Shown: positions 48,297 through 58,461, counted from the stretch's first letter. The stretch is DNA of 64,000 bases from Fredinandcohnia quinoae (GCF_022427965.1 NZ_JAKTTI010000005.1:62001-126000), one strand, 5' to 3'. Notes: a model not told the origin generated them from the letters alone. Numbers and translations are program-made.

Positions 48297-49778
48297 TTAC
48301 TGCCGTTTCGGATCTTGAGGACGTACAATACTTGGTCTTAATTTCGCACCTGCAATCGGAGTACGAATTATGATCTGTAATAATGCCTTCGCATTGAATG
48401 GCAAAAATGGCCATAAATATGGAGTATTTAACGAACGGATACTAGCTAAAAATAAAACATACAAGGTAATTCCAATAATAAATCCTGGAGTTTTGAAAAT
48501 AGCAACGATAATCAATAAACATAACCTGGCAATTTTATTTGCTTGCCCCAATTCATAGCTTGGAGTTGCAAACGTTCCAATTGCTGCAATGGCTACATAT
48601 AGAATGACTTCTGGGACAAATAAACCTACATCAATTGCTATTTGTCCAATTAAGGCTGCTGCTATTAATCCCATTGCAGTAGACAAAGGAGACGGAGTAT
48701 GAATGGCCGCCATTCTTAGAAACTCAATTCCTATATCTGCTAGGAAAATTTGAATGATAATTGGTATATTAGAATCTTTTTCAGGTCCAATATAGTTAAT
48801 GGCTTCTGGGATTACATTAGGCTCTAATACCATTAATAACCAAAGTGGTAGCAGAAATAGTGATGCAACAATCCCTATAAAACGTACCCATCTTAAAAAT
48901 GTTCCTATCGCAGGGTCCTGACGATATTCCTCTGCATGCTGTAAATGATGGAATATCGTTGTAGGAGTAATAATAACACTTGGCGATGTATCCACCATTA
49001 TTATTACATGACCTTCAAGTAAATGTGTTGCAGCAATATCGGGGCGTTCTGTATACCTTACAAGTGGGTATGGATTAAAACTTTGTTTAACAAGAAACTC
49101 CTCAACCGTTTTATCTGCCATCGGCAAGCCATCTATACTTATATCATTTAGTTCTTGTTTAATAATTTTCACTAAATCTGGATCAGCAATATCTTTTATG
49201 TAAGCAATACAAACATCGGTTTTGGATCGCTCTCCAACCTTCATCATTTCATATCTTAATCGTTCATCTCTTATCCTTCTTCGCGTTAGTGCACAATTTT
49301 CTACAATATTTTCAGTATAACCATCTCTAGCGCCTCTAACGACTTTTTCGGTATCTGGTTCTTCAGGAGACCGTCCTGGATATGTTCTTACATCAACTAT
49401 TAATCCTGTATCTTCACCATCAATTAAGACAATCATTAACCCTGATAAAAGTTGGTCTACAGCCTCATCTAATGTATTTACAGTGCTGACCTGTTGATGA
49501 ACAAGTCTATTTTTGATAATATCTAACATTTTATTCGAAGGCTTTTCTTTTTCATTTAGATTTACAATTTCTTTAATGATTTGAATGATGAATACCGTAT
49601 CATTTAAACCATTCAGAGAGTAAAAATGAACATCCTTTTCTAAAACTTTAACCTTCCTAACTCCAACATCAAAGTTTCCAGAGTCGAGTCCAATATGCTC
49701 TTTGAAAAATTCATAATTATCATTAATATTTGGAAAAACAGATTGTTTTGTTGATTTATTTTGTTCGATTGTAACCAC
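48297..49778 (-). CDS. spoVAF: Spore germination protein SpoVAF
   Basis: A GerA-family A-subunit-like membrane protein (493 residues). The large N-terminal cytosolic domain carries [21 protein letters not shown] (near 148, part quoted), and the C-terminal half has about five spans including [20 protein letters not shown]. It modulates germination together with the SpoVA channel. The GTG start overlaps the end of spoVAEA by 23 bases; the usual ribosome site is poorly placed, so the exact start is uncertain. Confidence 0.94.
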   Translation of the reverse strand: MVTIEQNKSTKQSVFPNINDNYEFFKEHIGLDSGNFDVGVRKVKVLEKDVHFYSLNGLNDTVFIIQIIKEIVNLNEKEKPSNKMLDIIKNRLVHQQVSTVNTLDEAVDQLLSGLMIVLIDGEDTGLIVDVRTYPGRSPEEPDTEKVVRGARDGYTENIVENCALTRRRIRDERLRYEMMKVGERSKTDVCIAYIKDIADPDLVKIIKQELNDISIDGLPMADKTVEEFLVKQSFNPYPLVRYTERPDIAATHLLEGHVIIMVDTSPSVIITPTTIFHHLQHAEEYRQDPAIGTFLRWVRFIGIVASLFLLPLWLLMVLEPNVIPEAINYIGPEKDSNIPIIIQIFLADIGIEFLRMAAIHTPSPLSTAMGLIAAALIGQIAIDVGLFVPEVILYVAIAAIGTFATPSYELGQANKIARLCLLIIVAIFKTPGFIIGITLYVLFLASIRSLNTPYLWPFLPFNAKALLQIIIRTPIAGAKLRPSIVRPQDPKRQ

Positions 49779-50334
49779 TCCTTTCCAGGATAAGACTAAC
49801 TGCTTTTTTAGTGATTGGGGATCCGTTTTTTAAATTATCCTTTCTTGCCATCTTACCAATATCACCGATACCAACGATAATGGGAACATTTAGTTCATCT
49901 AAGCAATAGACCGTATCCCCATTTATTCTTCCCAACTCATACTCAGCTATGCCACTTTTATCTACACCCTGTGCGGTAAGTTCACCATACCGATCAATAC
50001 TTATATCCACTTTCGCCCATTCTATTTGGTGTGTTTTCGAAGCTACAGCAATAACACCAAGAACCTCAATTTGATGATGGTTCGCAACATACTTCAACGC
50101 TCTCTCTCCAGCGCCTTCACCAAGATAACCACTATCATCAAACATTACAATTACTGGTTCATTCGGGGTTTGCAGGATTAATTTTACAATCTCACTTCCT
50201 GTTAATGTAGTTGGATTCCCTTGTGATTTTGAAATACAGCGCCCACCAATTTCTTTTGCAACAAACTCTAATGTCTTTAGCGCATATTCATCTCCATCTG
50301 TTACTAGAATTACTTTTCTTCTAGTTTGGTTCAT
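49756..50334 (-). CDS. spoVAEA: SpoVAEA (SpoVAE N-terminal-type protein)
   Basis: 192 residues, soluble. It starts [20 protein letters not shown] and contains [15 protein letters not shown] and [17 protein letters not shown], typical of SpoVAEA. Part of the forespore dipicolinic acid channel operon. It lies 6 bases after spoVAEB and overlaps spoVAF. Confidence 0.94.
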   Translation of the reverse strand: MNQTRRKVILVTDGDEYALKTLEFVAKEIGGRCISKSQGNPTTLTGSEIVKLILQTPNEPVIVMFDDSGYLGEGAGERALKYVANHHQIEVLGVIAVASKTHQIEWAKVDISIDRYGELTAQGVDKSGIAEYELGRINGDTVYCLDELNVPIIVGIGDIGKMARKDNLKNGSPITKKAVSLILERSGYNRTK

Positions 50335-50340
50335 TGTAGA

Positions 50341-50691
50341 TTATCCTTTCGGTTTGAAGATTAATGCGACGATAAAAGAAAAAAGGATAGCTGCTGAAAT
50401 ACCAGCAGATGTTAATTCAAAAATTCCCATTCCAATTCCGATGAATCCTTCTTCCTCTGCTTTCTTCATTGCACCATGTAGGAGTGAGTGACCAAAGCTT
50501 GTTATTGGTACTGTTGCACCCGCACCAGCAAATTCAATTAGATTATCATATAGATTAAAGCCATCAAGGATAGTCCCTAGTACGACAAAAATACTCATTA
50601 CATGTGCTGGGGTTAATTTTGCAAAATCAAGGAGGAGCTGCCCCACTACGCATATTGCACCACCGACTATGAATGCTATTAAATATTCCAT
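50341..50691 (-). CDS. spoVAEB: SpoVAEB membrane protein
   Basis: 116 residues with four membrane segments and the SpoVAC/SpoVAE signature [17 protein letters not shown] (near 53). Homologous to SpoVAC in the same operon, with which it likely forms the DPA channel. It lies 3 bases after spoVAD. Confidence 0.95.
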   Translation of the reverse strand: MEYLIAFIVGGAICVVGQLLLDFAKLTPAHVMSIFVVLGTILDGFNLYDNLIEFAGAGATVPITSFGHSLLHGAMKKAEEEGFIGIGMGIFELTSAGISAAILFSFIVALIFKPKG

Positions 50692-50694
50692 CCG

Positions 50695-51711
50695 TCATTC
50701 ACCATCCTGTACACGTTCCATGACAACACCGTGTGCGATTGTAGGTATTGATTCTTTTTGCTGAATCATGATTGGACTTAGTAATGCACCTGTTGCAACA
50801 ATAAAAATTTTATTAAGATTTCCTCGAATTAGTTCATTTACAAGATAACCATAGGTAACAACAGCAGAGCATGCACAGCCACTCCCACCTGCAAAGACAT
50901 CTTGATCAGCACGATATATCATTAAACCACAATCATTATGTCTAGTTGTTAAATCATATCCTTCATCTTTCATTAATTCCTTTAAAATAGGACTCCCAAT
51001 ACCTGATAAATCTCCAGTTACAATTAGGTCATAATCATCTTCCTTACAATTCATGTCCTTAAAATGCTGTAGTATTGTATCTGCTGCTGCAGGCGCCATT
51101 GCCGACCCCATATCAAATGGGTTTGTAACTCCTAAATCTACAACACGACCAATTGTTGCAGCTGTTATTTTAACAGGGCTAGGTTCTTTACTCACCAAAG
51201 CTGTTCCCGCACCAGTGATTGTAAATTGAGCTGTATCAGGCTTTTGTCCCCCATATTCGGTTGGGTAGCGAAATTGACGCTCTGCTGTTGCATTATGACT
51301 GCTAGTTGATGCAAGAATCCGATTTGCAAATCCCCCATCTACTAATGCTGACCCTACGGCTAAGGTTTCCATTGATGTTGCACATGCCCCAAACATGCAT
51401 AATAATGGAATTTGATTTTGCCTAGCTGCATAATTAGCGGTAACGTTTTGATTTAAAAGGTCGCCTGCAAGAAATAAATCGATATTTTCCTTTGAAATAT
51501 TTGCCTTTCGTAAACATACATCAATTGACTCTTCCATTAATCTTCTCTCTGCAAGTTCCCAGTTGTCTTCCCCACAATGTAAATCTTCATGACAAATATC
51601 AAACTTATCTCCCAACGGACCTAATGCTTCCTTGGGACCAACTGCAGTTCCTGTAGAATTTATATAAATGTTATTTTCAAAAACCCATGTTTGTTTTCCT
51701 GTCAGTTTCAT
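50695..51711 (-). CDS. spoVAD: SpoVAD, DPA-binding protein
   Basis: 338 residues of thiolase fold; binds dipicolinic acid on the spore inner membrane. Readable are MFGACATSMETLAVGSALVDGG (near 107, part), HNDCGLMIYR and GGSGCACSAVVTYGYL. ATG 51711 (MKLTGKQTWVF) matches the length of the B. subtilis protein; the reading from 51726 is rejected. Lies between spoVAC and spoVAEB. Confidence 0.96.
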   Translation of the reverse strand: MKLTGKQTWVFENNIYINSTGTAVGPKEALGPLGDKFDICHEDLHCGEDNWELAERRLMEESIDVCLRKANISKENIDLFLAGDLLNQNVTANYAARQNQIPLLCMFGACATSMETLAVGSALVDGGFANRILASTSSHNATAERQFRYPTEYGGQKPDTAQFTITGAGTALVSKEPSPVKITAATIGRVVDLGVTNPFDMGSAMAPAAADTILQHFKDMNCKEDDYDLIVTGDLSGIGSPILKELMKDEGYDLTTRHNDCGLMIYRADQDVFAGGSGCACSAVVTYGYLVNELIRGNLNKIFIVATGALLSPIMIQQKESIPTIAHGVVMERVQDGE

Positions 51712-51729
51712 ATTTATCACTTCCACTCG

Positions 51730-52188
51730 TTAAGAAAATGTAAGGCCGAAAAAATAGCGGATAATTCCTACAATATAAGCGGAAACAACACCGAATACGA
51801 TTACACTACCTGCTAACTTAAACATATTCGTTGCAATACCTAGAACAATACCTTCACTTTTATGTTCTAGCGCTGCACTAGTCATTGAATTCGCAAATCC
51901 TGTAACCGGAACAGCTGATCCCGCACCTGCAAATTGCCCCAATTTATCATAAACCCCAAAACCTGTTAAAAGTGCAGCAATTAATATCAACGTCGCCACT
52001 GTTGGATTGCCAGCATCTTGCTTAGAAAAATCAAAAACAGATATATAAAAATTCTGGATACCTTGTCCAACCAAACAAATCGCCCCACCTATGAGAAATG
52101 CTTTGATACAATTAACAACATATGGTGTTTTTGGCTGATATTGTTTTACGCTATTTTTATAATCATCCTTAAGCTTTTTTTTTGCCAT
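51730..52188 (-). CDS. spoVAC: SpoVAC membrane protein
   Basis: 152 residues with about four spans and the family motif FAGAGSAVPVTGFANSM (near 92), a mechanosensitive-channel-like component for Ca-DPA release. ATG 52188 (MAKKKLKDDYKN) has GGGGTG eight bases upstream; the reading from 52218 is rejected. Confidence 0.95.
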   Translation of the reverse strand: MAKKKLKDDYKNSVKQYQPKTPYVVNCIKAFLIGGAICLVGQGIQNFYISVFDFSKQDAGNPTVATLILIAALLTGFGVYDKLGQFAGAGSAVPVTGFANSMTSAALEHKSEGIVLGIATNMFKLAGSVIVFGVVSAYIVGIIRYFFGLTFS

Positions 52189-52218
52189 GAAAGTAACACC
52201 CCTACAACATGTAATCAT

Positions 52219-52638
52219 TTATTCCACAAAATAGACCCATTGAAACAAAGAACCTACAATTTTCCCAAATACAATTGCCATTAATAAAATTGTGATTTTT
52301 CCATCTATCCCAATTCTTTTTGCTAAAATTGGTAAAACATTCAAAACCTCTGTTAGGGCTGCAGCTAACAAACCAATATAGATTCCACTAGCTAACCCTA
52401 TGGGAATAACCCATATTTCCCATAGATTAAAAAAGATGTTATAAAGACTACTCCATCCCCCTGCAACTGCACCTAAAACAACACCCCATTCATAATAATG
52501 AATAAACTTCATCGTCTTTGTTAATTGGGTCAATCTGGGAATCACTCCTAAAACTGTTAAAAATGCAACGAATCCTGCACCTACTGCAAGTCCACTTGCG
52601 AAACCAATGAAGATAATTAGAAGTATTTTAATGATCAT
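52219..52638 (-). CDS. spoVAB: SpoVAB membrane protein
   Basis: 139 residues with about four membrane segments; GFASGLAVGAGFVAFLTVLG near the start (part) and an internal GSLFQWVYF end are typical. Overlaps spoVAA by 11 bases. Component of the DPA transport operon. Confidence 0.94.
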   Translation of the reverse strand: MIIKILLIIFIGFASGLAVGAGFVAFLTVLGVIPRLTQLTKTMKFIHYYEWGVVLGAVAGGWSSLYNIFFNLWEIWVIPIGLASGIYIGLLAAALTEVLNVLPILAKRIGIDGKITILLMAIVFGKIVGSLFQWVYFVE

Positions 52639-53248
52639 CGATTTGCTTCATACTCTCTTTATTTTCTGTCATAATTAAGTAATTATCTAAGTCTTGTTGA
52701 TAGTTAAACATTTCTACCTCAAGTGGACTAGGCTCTTCATTAATTCGTTTTCTGAATATATGATTGAAAAACAAAATCATCCCTAAACCGAGACCCAATG
52801 AATAAGGAATTTGAAATAGAAGTGGTTTTTTTACTTCTTCTCCAGTGATCATAGAATAAATTCGCTGTTGTACTTCCCTCATTGAAACATCTTCATGAAA
52901 ATTCATCATTGTTAAGGCTGCACCTATAAATAATAAAAACCAAACAGCCACAAAAAAGATGGGAGTAAATCGCCTTTTTTTAAATTTTATTTCAACGATT
53001 GTTTGGGCTGGACCAATTGATTGAATATCATGCTCCGGAAACTCTTCTTGAATTTGGAAAATGACCTTCATCACATCTATGATTACAATATTTTTATCGC
53101 TCATATTGATTTGATGAACGATAATCTTTTTAATTGCATCTGATACTTCATCTTCTGCGATAATTTGTGCGATTTCTTCAATAGTCACCGTATCATTCGG
53201 TTTGACCATTACGCGATGGCGCATTCGGATATATACTGATTTTTCCAT
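52628..53248 (-). CDS. spoVAA: SpoVAA
   Basis: 206 residues: a soluble N-terminal domain beginning MEKSVYIRMRHRV, two membrane spans (near 97-115 and 149-166) and the tail INEEPSPLEVEMFNYQ, which closely matches B. subtilis SpoVAA. First gene of the operon, behind a SigG-type promoter. ATG 53248 is chosen by alignment with the family; ATG 53257 is too close to the weak AGGGTG. Confidence 0.95.
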   Translation of the reverse strand: MEKSVYIRMRHRVMVKPNDTVTIEEIAQIIAEDEVSDAIKKIIVHQINMSDKNIVIIDVMKVIFQIQEEFPEHDIQSIGPAQTIVEIKFKKRRFTPIFFVAVWFLLFIGAALTMMNFHEDVSMREVQQRIYSMITGEEVKKPLLFQIPYSLGLGLGMILFFNHIFRKRINEEPSPLEVEMFNYQQDLDNYLIMTENKESMKQIDDH

Positions 53249-53284
53249 CACATTCACACCCTATACAATTTTCCCTCGTATATG

Positions 53285-53314
53285 TAGTATGGTTTTTCTG
53301 TTTTATCTAATTCA
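53285..53314 (-). promoter_or_regulatory. SigG-type promoter of spoVA
   Basis: TGAATT, 17 bases, CATACTA on the minus strand: near-perfect for SigG (TGMATA, 17-18, CATNMTA). It ends 37 bases before spoVAA. The spoVA operon is known to be forespore-specific. Confidence 0.8.
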
Positions 53315-53357
53315 AATAGACCATAAACTCCAGTACTTACCAAGTTTTATAAAGTTA

Positions 53358-53393
53358 AAAGACCAAATGGAATTATGCATCCATTTGGTCTTT
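53358..53393 (-). terminator. Terminator of the spoIIA operon overlapping sigF
   Basis: AAAGACCAAATGGA pairs with TCCATTTGGTCTTT, loop of 8 bases. The upstream arm is formed by the last codons of sigF itself. The following T-run is short. Confidence 0.7.
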
Positions 53394-54137
53394 CATTTGT
53401 TGTAATATCTTTTTTTCAAGCCGTGATACTTGTACCTGAGAAATACCTAGTCTTAAAGCAACCTCGGATTGGGTTTGATCCTTGTAATATCTTAAATATA
53501 CAATTAGCCTCTCCCTCTCATCAAGTTCGCTTATCGCTTCTTTTAATGCAATCTTATCAAACCATTTCATTTCACTATTATCAGCAATTTGGTCCAATAA
53601 GGTAATCGGATCTCCATCATTTTCATAAACCGTTTCATGAATCGACGACGGGGCCCTGCTTGCTTCTTGTGCGAGAACAACCTCTTCCGGAGTAATCTCT
53701 AAAAATTCAGCAATTTCAACAATTGTAGGTACCCGACCAAGTCTTTTAGATAACTCATCTTTTGATCTGCGAATTTTATTTCCTGTTTCTTTTAATGATC
53801 GACTAACCTTTACGGTTCCATCATCTCTTATAAAACGTTGAATTTCACCAATAATCATTGGTACCGCATATGTTGAAAACTTAACATCATATGATAAGTC
53901 AAATTTATCTACTGACTTTAATAATCCAATACAACCAATTTGAAACAAATCATCAGGCTCATATCCACGATTCAAAAAACGCTGAACAACAGACCATACT
54001 AACCTCATGTTTTTTTGGACAATGAGATCCCTTGCTTCTTGATGCCCCTCTTGACTTTGTTTAATTAAGTTCTTTACCTCATTATCCTTTAAATACGTTT
54101 TACTATTATCGTTCTTGACCTCCACATCCATTGGCAA
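53373..54137 (-). CDS. sigF: Forespore sigma factor SigF (SpoIIAC)
   Basis: 254 residues. Region 2 contains RLVWSVVQRFLNRGYEPDDLFQIGCIGLL (part: FQIGCIGLLKSVDKF) and region 4 the helix-turn-helix QSEVALRLGISQVQVSRLEKKIL. First forespore-specific sigma factor, held by SpoIIAB until septation. It follows spoIIAB by 6 bases. Confidence 0.97.
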   Translation of the reverse strand: MPMDVEVKNDNSKTYLKDNEVKNLIKQSQEGHQEARDLIVQKNMRLVWSVVQRFLNRGYEPDDLFQIGCIGLLKSVDKFDLSYDVKFSTYAVPMIIGEIQRFIRDDGTVKVSRSLKETGNKIRRSKDELSKRLGRVPTIVEIAEFLEITPEEVVLAQEASRAPSSIHETVYENDGDPITLLDQIADNSEMKWFDKIALKEAISELDERERLIVYLRYYKDQTQSEVALRLGISQVQVSRLEKKILQQMKDQMDA

Positions 54138-54143
54138 GTCTCC

Positions 54144-54584
54144 TTAATTGCATAACGCTTTACTCTTTGATAAATGCTTGGTTAACCTTAATGTTGTTCC
54201 CTTAGTTGTATGTGTCTCGATTTCGACTTCATCCATGAAGTTTTCCATAATGGTAAAGCCCATTCCAGATCTTTCGAGTTCAGGTTTTGTTGTGTACAAT
54301 GGCTGTCTTGCCTCATCAATATTCGTAATTCCAATTCCTTCATCTCTAATTGTTAAATGGACAATACTATCTTCAATCATGCAAGAAATATAAACGATAC
54401 CATTTGGGTCATTTTCATAACCATGAATGATTGAATTTGTTACGGCTTCAGAAACAACAGTTTTTATCTCAGTTATTTCATCCAACGTTGGATCAAGCTG
54501 TGTGATAAAAGCTGCAACTGTTACACGAGCAAATGATTCGTTTTGACTAAGTGCAGAAAATTGAAGGTGCATTTCATTCTTCAT
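54144..54584 (-). CDS. spoIIAB: Anti-sigma F factor and kinase SpoIIAB
   Basis: 146 residues of the GHKL ATPase family. ATP-binding motifs: [13 protein letters not shown] (near 45), RDEGIGI (near 79) and RSGMGFTIM (near 105). Binds SigF, and phosphorylates SpoIIAA. It lies 1 base after the spoIIAA stop. Confidence 0.97.
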   Translation of the reverse strand: MKNEMHLQFSALSQNESFARVTVAAFITQLDPTLDEITEIKTVVSEAVTNSIIHGYENDPNGIVYISCMIEDSIVHLTIRDEGIGITNIDEARQPLYTTKPELERSGMGFTIMENFMDEVEIETHTTKGTTLRLTKHLSKSKALCN

Positions 54585-54585
54585 A

Positions 54586-54936
54586 CTATGCCACCCCCAA
54601 CGTTTCTAGCGCAAAATCTTCATTACGCTCTAATCGAATAATCTTAAAAAGCCCAGACATTTCAAACAAACGCTCAACTTGAGGAGAAATTGAGCATACT
54701 ACCATTTCCCCACCAAGATTTTTTATTTGTTTATATCTTCCTAAAATAACTCCTAAACCTGAGCTATCCATAAAAGTTAGCTTTTCTAAATTAAGTAAAA
54801 TGTGTTGAATTGTAGTACTGTCGAGCACCTTTGTGACTTTAACACGTAATTCTTCAGCTGTATGATGGTCAAGCTCTCCTGATAGCCGAATGCATAATAC
54901 ATGATGTTTTACTTCAAGTTCGATTGTTAGACTCAC
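54586..54936 (-). CDS. spoIIAA: Anti-anti-sigma factor SpoIIAA
   Basis: 116-residue STAS-domain protein; the phosphorylatable serine is in [16 protein letters not shown] (near 57). Unphosphorylated it frees SigF from SpoIIAB. The start is GTG 54936 with AAGGAGG nine bases upstream, which matches the family N-terminus ([11 protein letters not shown]); the ORF extends to 54990 but crosses the SigH-type promoter. Confidence 0.96.
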   Translation of the reverse strand: MSLTIELEVKHHVLCIRLSGELDHHTAEELRVKVTKVLDSTTIQHILLNLEKLTFMDSSGLGVILGRYKQIKNLGGEMVVCSISPQVERLFEMSGLFKIIRLERNEDFALETLGVA

Positions 54937-54969
54937 TTTACTTTGCCTCCTTTTTTGCGTATAGTGAGT

Positions 54970-54999
54970 CTTTTCGCTATTAATAATCAAGAATCCTTC
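54970..54999 (-). promoter_or_regulatory. SigH-type promoter of the spoIIA operon
   Basis: GAAGGATTC, 12 bases, AGCGAAAAG on the minus strand. This fits the SigH pattern (RNAGGAWWW, 11-12, RNNGAATWW) with one mismatch in the first box and two in the second. It lies 33 bases before spoIIAA, whose B. subtilis operon is SigH and Spo0A dependent. Confidence 0.65.
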
Positions 55000-55043
55000 T
55001 TAATGACAAAACTAGTGTTGATTCGGCAAAAGTATTTAATTTT

Positions 55044-56207
55044 CTATGATGATTTTGTAATTGAACCGACAGATCTTTTAAATAATTTCCACCAACTTGC
55101 AGCAGTTATTTCCTCACCTGCGACAAGAGGACTTTCGCTCAGAACCTTGCCATCTTTCTTAATAACTAACTTTCCAAGCTCTTCACCTTTTTTAATAGGT
55201 GCATTTACCTTTTTGTCCACAACTATTTCCTTTTGTATATGATCAATTTTCTCACCTTTTTTAGTTAATAGTGAGATAGGTTCAGATGTAACTAATTGAA
55301 CTGTCTTTTTACTACCTTTACTAACCTTAACATCTGATACCTTCTGATTTCGCTCAAATAATGGATGTGTTTTAAATTGACTAAATCCGAAATCCAACAT
55401 TTTTGTTATTTGCGCATTTCGATCCTTAGGTGTTGGCGCTCCATAAATTACACTAATCAAGCGCATATTATCCTTTTCAGCAGTAGCGGTTAAACAATAT
55501 TTCGCTTCTGTTGTAAAGCCAGTCTTTAACCCATCTACACCAGGATAAAATTTAACAAGTCGATTTGTATTAACTAGCCAGAATTTATTTTCAGAGTTCT
55601 CCCTCAAATAATCGTCATATTTTCCGGTAAAATTCGTAATATCTTCATACTTTAGTAATTCTTTTGAAATAATTGCCATATCATACGCGGTACTATAATG
55701 GTTATTCGCCGGAAGACCTGTTGGATTTTGAAACAATGTATTTTTCAATCCTAGTTCCTTCACTTTTTTATTCATTAAATCGACAAACGCTTCTTCAGAA
55801 CCAGCTATTTTTTCTGCCATTGCAACTGAAGCATCGTTTCCTGAACCAATTGCAATGCCCTTTAACATTTCCTCAACTGTCATTTCTTCACCTGGTTCCA
55901 AGAAGATTTGTGAACCACCCATTGATGCTGCATGTTCACTTGTACGAACTTTTTCATTGTAGGTAATACTCTCATTATCAAGCGCTTCCATAATCAATAG
56001 CAATGTCATCACCTTTGTCATACTGGCAGGTGGTAATTTTTCATTACTATTTTTTTCATAGAGTACTTTACCTGTGTCACGTTCAATTAATATTGCAGAT
56101 TTCGCATTATTTGCTAATTCCACTGACGCTTCTTTTGCAGAAGCAAAGGGTGTGCTAACAGAAAATATCATAGTAACAAGAAGTAAACTAATTAAATAAC
56201 GTTTCAT
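55044..56207 (-). CDS. dacF: D-alanyl-D-alanine carboxypeptidase DacF
   Basis: Sporulation-specific low-molecular-mass penicillin-binding protein (387 residues) that sets peptide cross-linking in the cortex. Signal peptide about 1-24; active site ASMTK (near 60), SGN (near 117), KTG (near 220). ATG 56207 has GGAGGG seven bases upstream. It precedes spoIIAA as in B. subtilis and has a SigF-type promoter; read-through gives a dacF-spoIIA transcript. Confidence 0.95.
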   Translation of the reverse strand: MKRYLISLLLVTMIFSVSTPFASAKEASVELANNAKSAILIERDTGKVLYEKNSNEKLPPASMTKVMTLLLIMEALDNESITYNEKVRTSEHAASMGGSQIFLEPGEEMTVEEMLKGIAIGSGNDASVAMAEKIAGSEEAFVDLMNKKVKELGLKNTLFQNPTGLPANNHYSTAYDMAIISKELLKYEDITNFTGKYDDYLRENSENKFWLVNTNRLVKFYPGVDGLKTGFTTEAKYCLTATAEKDNMRLISVIYGAPTPKDRNAQITKMLDFGFSQFKTHPLFERNQKVSDVKVSKGSKKTVQLVTSEPISLLTKKGEKIDHIQKEIVVDKKVNAPIKKGEELGKLVIKKDGKVLSESPLVAGEEITAASWWKLFKRSVGSITKSS

Positions 56208-56236
56208 CTCCAAACCCTCCATTCTTTATACTTTCC

Positions 56237-56265
56237 CATTTTTTCCAACAAATTAAAAATTATAC
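56237..56265 (-). promoter_or_regulatory. SigF-type promoter of dacF
   Basis: GTATA, 14 bases, GGAAAAAATG on the minus strand. The -10 matches the SigF consensus GGNNANANTR fully. It begins 30 bases before dacF, a known SigF target. Confidence 0.7.
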
Positions 56266-56284
56266 AATTTCTTTAGTTTAAATT

Positions 56285-56320
56285 TAAAAAAGCTGAGGAT
56301 ATTTTTCTCCCCAGCTTTCC
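56285..56320 (-). terminator. Terminator of the deoB-punA-pdp operon
   Basis: AAAGCTGGGGA pairs with TCCTCAGCTTT, T-run of six on the minus strand, three bases past the pdp stop. Confidence 0.85.
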
Positions 56321-56322
56321 TT

Positions 56323-57624
56323 TTATATAATATTTTCGATAATTAATTTCGGTGCTTTAACTTCGCTTGAGATGATCTTCATACTACTTAGTAATCTTTT
56401 CTTTACCTCTTCGACATTTTCAAAGTTACTGTGAATCGTCACCAAACTTTCACCCTTTGCAACTTTGTCACCAATTTTTTTACGAAGTACTAATCCAACT
56501 GCTAAGTCAATTGTAGATTCTTTAGTCGCTCTTCCAGCACCTAATAGCATTGCAGCAGTACCGATTGAATCTGCCTCAATTTCGGAAATGAAACCTTCCT
56601 CCTCTGCGATTAGTTCAATTTGATATTTTGCTTGAGGAAGCCTAGATGGGTCATCAATAACACTTGCATCCCCACCTTGTGATGATAAAAATGTTTTAAA
56701 AGATTGTAATGCAGAACCGTTCGAAATTGCATCTTGTAAGAGTTTTCTTGCATCTTCTAGTGTAGTTGCTTTTTTCGCAAGTACTACCATTTGACTACCC
56801 AATGTCAAGCATAGTTCTTCTAAATCAGCTGGGCCATTACCCTTTAATGTATCAATTGCTTCTTTTACCTCAAGTGCATTGCCGATTGCAAACCCAAGTG
56901 GCTGACTCATATCCGAAATAATTGCCATTGTATTTCTTCCAACATTCTTTCCGATGTCAACCATTGTACTTGCCAAATCTTTCGCATCTTCCAAATTTTT
57001 CATAAATGCACCGGCACCCGTTTTTACGTCAAGAACAATCGCATCTGCTCCGGCAGCAATTTTCTTACTCATGATCGAGCTAGCTATTAAAGGGATACTA
57101 TTAACAGTTGCTGTTACATCCCTTAGTGCATACAATTTTTTGTCAGCAGGAGTCAAATTACCACTCTGTCCAATTACCGCGACTTTATTTTGATTAACAA
57201 GCTGTATGAACTCTTTATTGCTAATTTCAACATGAAAGCCCGAGACAGATTCTAATTTATCAATTGTACCACCCGTATGCCCTAATCCACGGCCTGACAT
57301 TTTTGCAACTGGTACCCCTACTGATGCGACAAGTGGCGCTAGAACAAGGGTAGTCGTATCTCCAACACCGCCTGTACTATGTTTGTCCACCTTAATTCCT
57401 TCAATTTCTGATAGGTCAATTGTATCTCCTGAGTTCACCATTGCCATTGTAAAATCAGCACGCTCTTGCTTCGTCATTCCATTAAAGTACACGGCCATTG
57501 TAAACGCACTCATCTGATAATCAGGGATATTACCCTTCGTATAACCATCGATTACAAAGCAAACTTCTTCATTTGTTAAGGCTTGACCATCTCTTTTTTT
57601 CTCTATCAAATCGACCATTCTCAA
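56323..57624 (-). CDS. pdp: Pyrimidine-nucleoside phosphorylase Pdp
   Basis: Cleaves thymidine, deoxyuridine and uridine with phosphate to the base and (deoxy)ribose 1-phosphate. 433 residues with the motif [20 protein letters not shown] (near 84) and the family signature [17 protein letters not shown] (near 113). A TTG start at 57624 follows GAGGTGA by seven bases. In B. subtilis pdp lies in the dra-nupC-pdp operon; here it is third after deoB-punA. Confidence 0.96.
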   Translation of the reverse strand: MRMVDLIEKKRDGQALTNEEVCFVIDGYTKGNIPDYQMSAFTMAVYFNGMTKQERADFTMAMVNSGDTIDLSEIEGIKVDKHSTGGVGDTTTLVLAPLVASVGVPVAKMSGRGLGHTGGTIDKLESVSGFHVEISNKEFIQLVNQNKVAVIGQSGNLTPADKKLYALRDVTATVNSIPLIASSIMSKKIAAGADAIVLDVKTGAGAFMKNLEDAKDLASTMVDIGKNVGRNTMAIISDMSQPLGFAIGNALEVKEAIDTLKGNGPADLEELCLTLGSQMVVLAKKATTLEDARKLLQDAISNGSALQSFKTFLSSQGGDASVIDDPSRLPQAKYQIELIAEEEGFISEIEADSIGTAAMLLGAGRATKESTIDLAVGLVLRKKIGDKVAKGESLVTIHSNFENVEEVKKRLLSSMKIISSEVKAPKLIIENII

Positions 57625-57639
57625 CTATTCTTCACCTCT

Positions 57640-58461
57640 TTATTGATTTACTTTTTTTATTATTTCCTTAATGAAGTTTAAAAAGTTCTTTTTAACCTTT
57701 TCAGTCGTTTCAATCACTTCATTGTGTGTCAAAGGTTGATCCAAGATGCCTGCTGCCATATTTGAAATACATGATATTCCAAGTACCTTCATATTTGCAT
57801 GACGGGCAACTATCACCTCTGGTACTGTTGACATACCAACAGCATCTCCTCCTAAGGTCCTTAACATCCTTACTTCTGCAGGAGTTTCATAGGATGGCCC
57901 TGTGTTTCCAACATATACCCCTTCTTTAATCTCAAGATTTAAGCTAGAAGCAACATCCTTTGCGATTTGACGTAATTCCTTGCAATACGCATCTGACATA
58001 TCAGGAAACCTAGCTCCAAGCTTAGAATCATTTGGACCAATTAACGGATTTTGACCCATATTATTAATATGATCTGTAATAATCATTAAGTCTCCTGGTT
58101 GAAATGACTCATTCACCCCACCAGCAGCATTTGTCACAATTAAAGTAGATACTCCTAGTTCCTTCATTACCCTTACTGGAAATGTCACTTTATCTAAACT
58201 ATAACCTTCATAAAAATGAAATCGTCCTTGCATGGCTACAACATTTTTTCCATGTAATGTTCCGAAAACGAGTTGACCTGCATGACCTTCTACTGTCGAT
58301 ACAGGAAATTCTGGTATCGCTTCATATGAAACTTTAATTGGATTTTCAATCTCATCAGCTAGAACCCCAAGACCAGATCCTAATATCAAACCAATCTTAG
58401 GAGTTTCTTTACTCTTCTCTTTTAAAAACTCGGCAGATTTCACAATCATTGAATTATCCAT
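57640..58461 (-). CDS. punA: Purine-nucleoside phosphorylase PunA (PupG)
   Basis: Trimeric PNP family I, cleaving guanosine and inosine. 273 residues with LGSGLGVLADEIE (near 28), GRFHFYEGY (near 80), VTNAAGGVN (near 110) and GMSTVPEVIVARH (near 213). It follows deoB by one base, consistent with coupled expression of ribose-1-phosphate producing and using enzymes. Confidence 0.96.
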   Translation of the reverse strand: MDNSMIVKSAEFLKEKSKETPKIGLILGSGLGVLADEIENPIKVSYEAIPEFPVSTVEGHAGQLVFGTLHGKNVVAMQGRFHFYEGYSLDKVTFPVRVMKELGVSTLIVTNAAGGVNESFQPGDLMIITDHINNMGQNPLIGPNDSKLGARFPDMSDAYCKELRQIAKDVASSLNLEIKEGVYVGNTGPSYETPAEVRMLRTLGGDAVGMSTVPEVIVARHANMKVLGISCISNMAAGILDQPLTHNEVIETTEKVKKNFLNFIKEIIKKVNQ

